A program made the translations under genes and the position numbers. DNA of 5,198 nt from Candidatus Bathyarchaeota archaeon (GTDB lineage Archaea > Thermoproteota > Bathyarchaeia > TCS64). A model generated the notes under the pieces. It worked only from the letters and a program-made list of their open reading frames with translations, did no database searches and was not told the DNA's origin. This document shows, piece after piece, positions 5,046 through 5,198 of the stretch; the first letter of the stretch is position 1; each line of letters begins with the position of its first letter. The stretch lies in assembly GCA_030613835.1 (NCBI GenBank), contig JAUWLH010000126.1, positions 1 through 5,198 on the forward strand, read 5' to 3'.

Positions 5046-5198
5046 TTGATCCGAGAAATTCTTGAAGCCTTGGGTGTTTACTCAATATACTACCGTTGGC
5101 TCAAGGAGACTATCAAACACGGTGAGCTCCCAAAGCACATAGGAGTAATCACTGACGGAAACCGGCGATGGGCCAAGGCACGGGACAAGGAGGGCTGG
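5046..5198 (+). CDS. uppS: cis-prenyltransferase (UppS family), N-terminal 51 residues
   Basis: The frame runs off the window after 51 codons, so only the N-terminus is visible. It contains LPKHIGVITDGNRRWAKAR (28-46), the first conserved region of undecaprenyl/polyprenyl diphosphate synthases (usual form HxAxIMDGNRRWAK). Asp37 corresponds to the catalytic, Mg/diphosphate-binding Asp; Asn39, Arg41 and Trp42 are also conserved. Thr36 replaces the usual Met, a position that varies. These cytoplasmic, membrane-associated enzymes add isopentenyl diphosphate units in cis. In archaea the product is a long polyprenyl diphosphate that becomes dolichol-type carrier for glycosylation. The about 27-residue lead before the motif fits archaeal homologues. 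It starts with TTG after a Shine-Dalgarno-like purine run. It follows the DUF373 gene by 49 bp in the same direction and may be co-transcribed with it. Confidence 0.9.
   Translation, partial: MIREILEALGVYSIYYRWLKETIKHGELPKHIGVITDGNRRWAKARDKEGW

Noticed and set aside
5029..5049. Tiny frame ATG...TGA (MGRELF) whose stop overlaps the uppS TTG start, as a possible leader peptide
   Set aside because: Its bases are explained by the Shine-Dalgarno of uppS. It is only six codons with no regulatory codon run or attenuator structure seen.

Overview
The window is archaeal chromosomal DNA. It encodes a complete transcription factor B (TFB), a DUF373 membrane protein (an archaeal family), the start of a cis-prenyltransferase and a tRNA-Gln. 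TATA/BRE-like elements sit at archaeal spacing upstream of several genes. The lineage cannot be fixed without a search. The TFB sequence style, heavy use of AGG for arginine and moderate GC would suit a TACK-type archaeon such as Bathyarchaeia, but this is an impression only. No mobile element, CRISPR array, phage gene or rRNA was seen.

Layout: (1) 2-445 (+) is the C-terminal part of an MFS transporter cut by the window edge. It converges on, and overlaps by 11 bp, (2) 435-1325 (-), a metallo-beta-lactamase-fold hydrolase with a likely winged-helix tail and a TTG start behind a strong Shine-Dalgarno. (3) 1415-1708 (-) is an unrecognised small charged protein followed by a hairpin/T-tract terminator. 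(4) 1812-1887 (-) is tRNA-Gln(CUG) with an encoded CCA end. (5) 1977-2738 (+) is a QueG-like protein with two predicted [4Fe-4S] clusters. It diverges from the tRNA across a TATA-rich gap of about 90 bp. (6) 2799-3791 (+) is TFB, with a strong BRE/TATA element placed so that the mRNA would be nearly leaderless. (7) 3854-4996 (+) is the DUF373 protein. (8) 5046-5198 (+) is the N-terminus of a UppS-type cis-prenyltransferase running off the window.

The genes do not form one obvious pathway. TFB and tRNA-Gln are core information-processing genes. The DUF373/UppS pair is co-directional with a 49-bp gap and may be a membrane or polyprenol-lipid neighbourhood. The MFS and MBL genes look like ordinary accessory metabolism.

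The points most worth a second look are the QueG-like protein that keeps all eight cluster cysteines but seems to lack the QueG catalytic aspartate, the unassigned Asp-rich soluble domain of DUF373 beside UppS, a perfect inverted repeat inside the first codons of TFB, and the small orphan protein. I did not find a convincing new multi-gene system.
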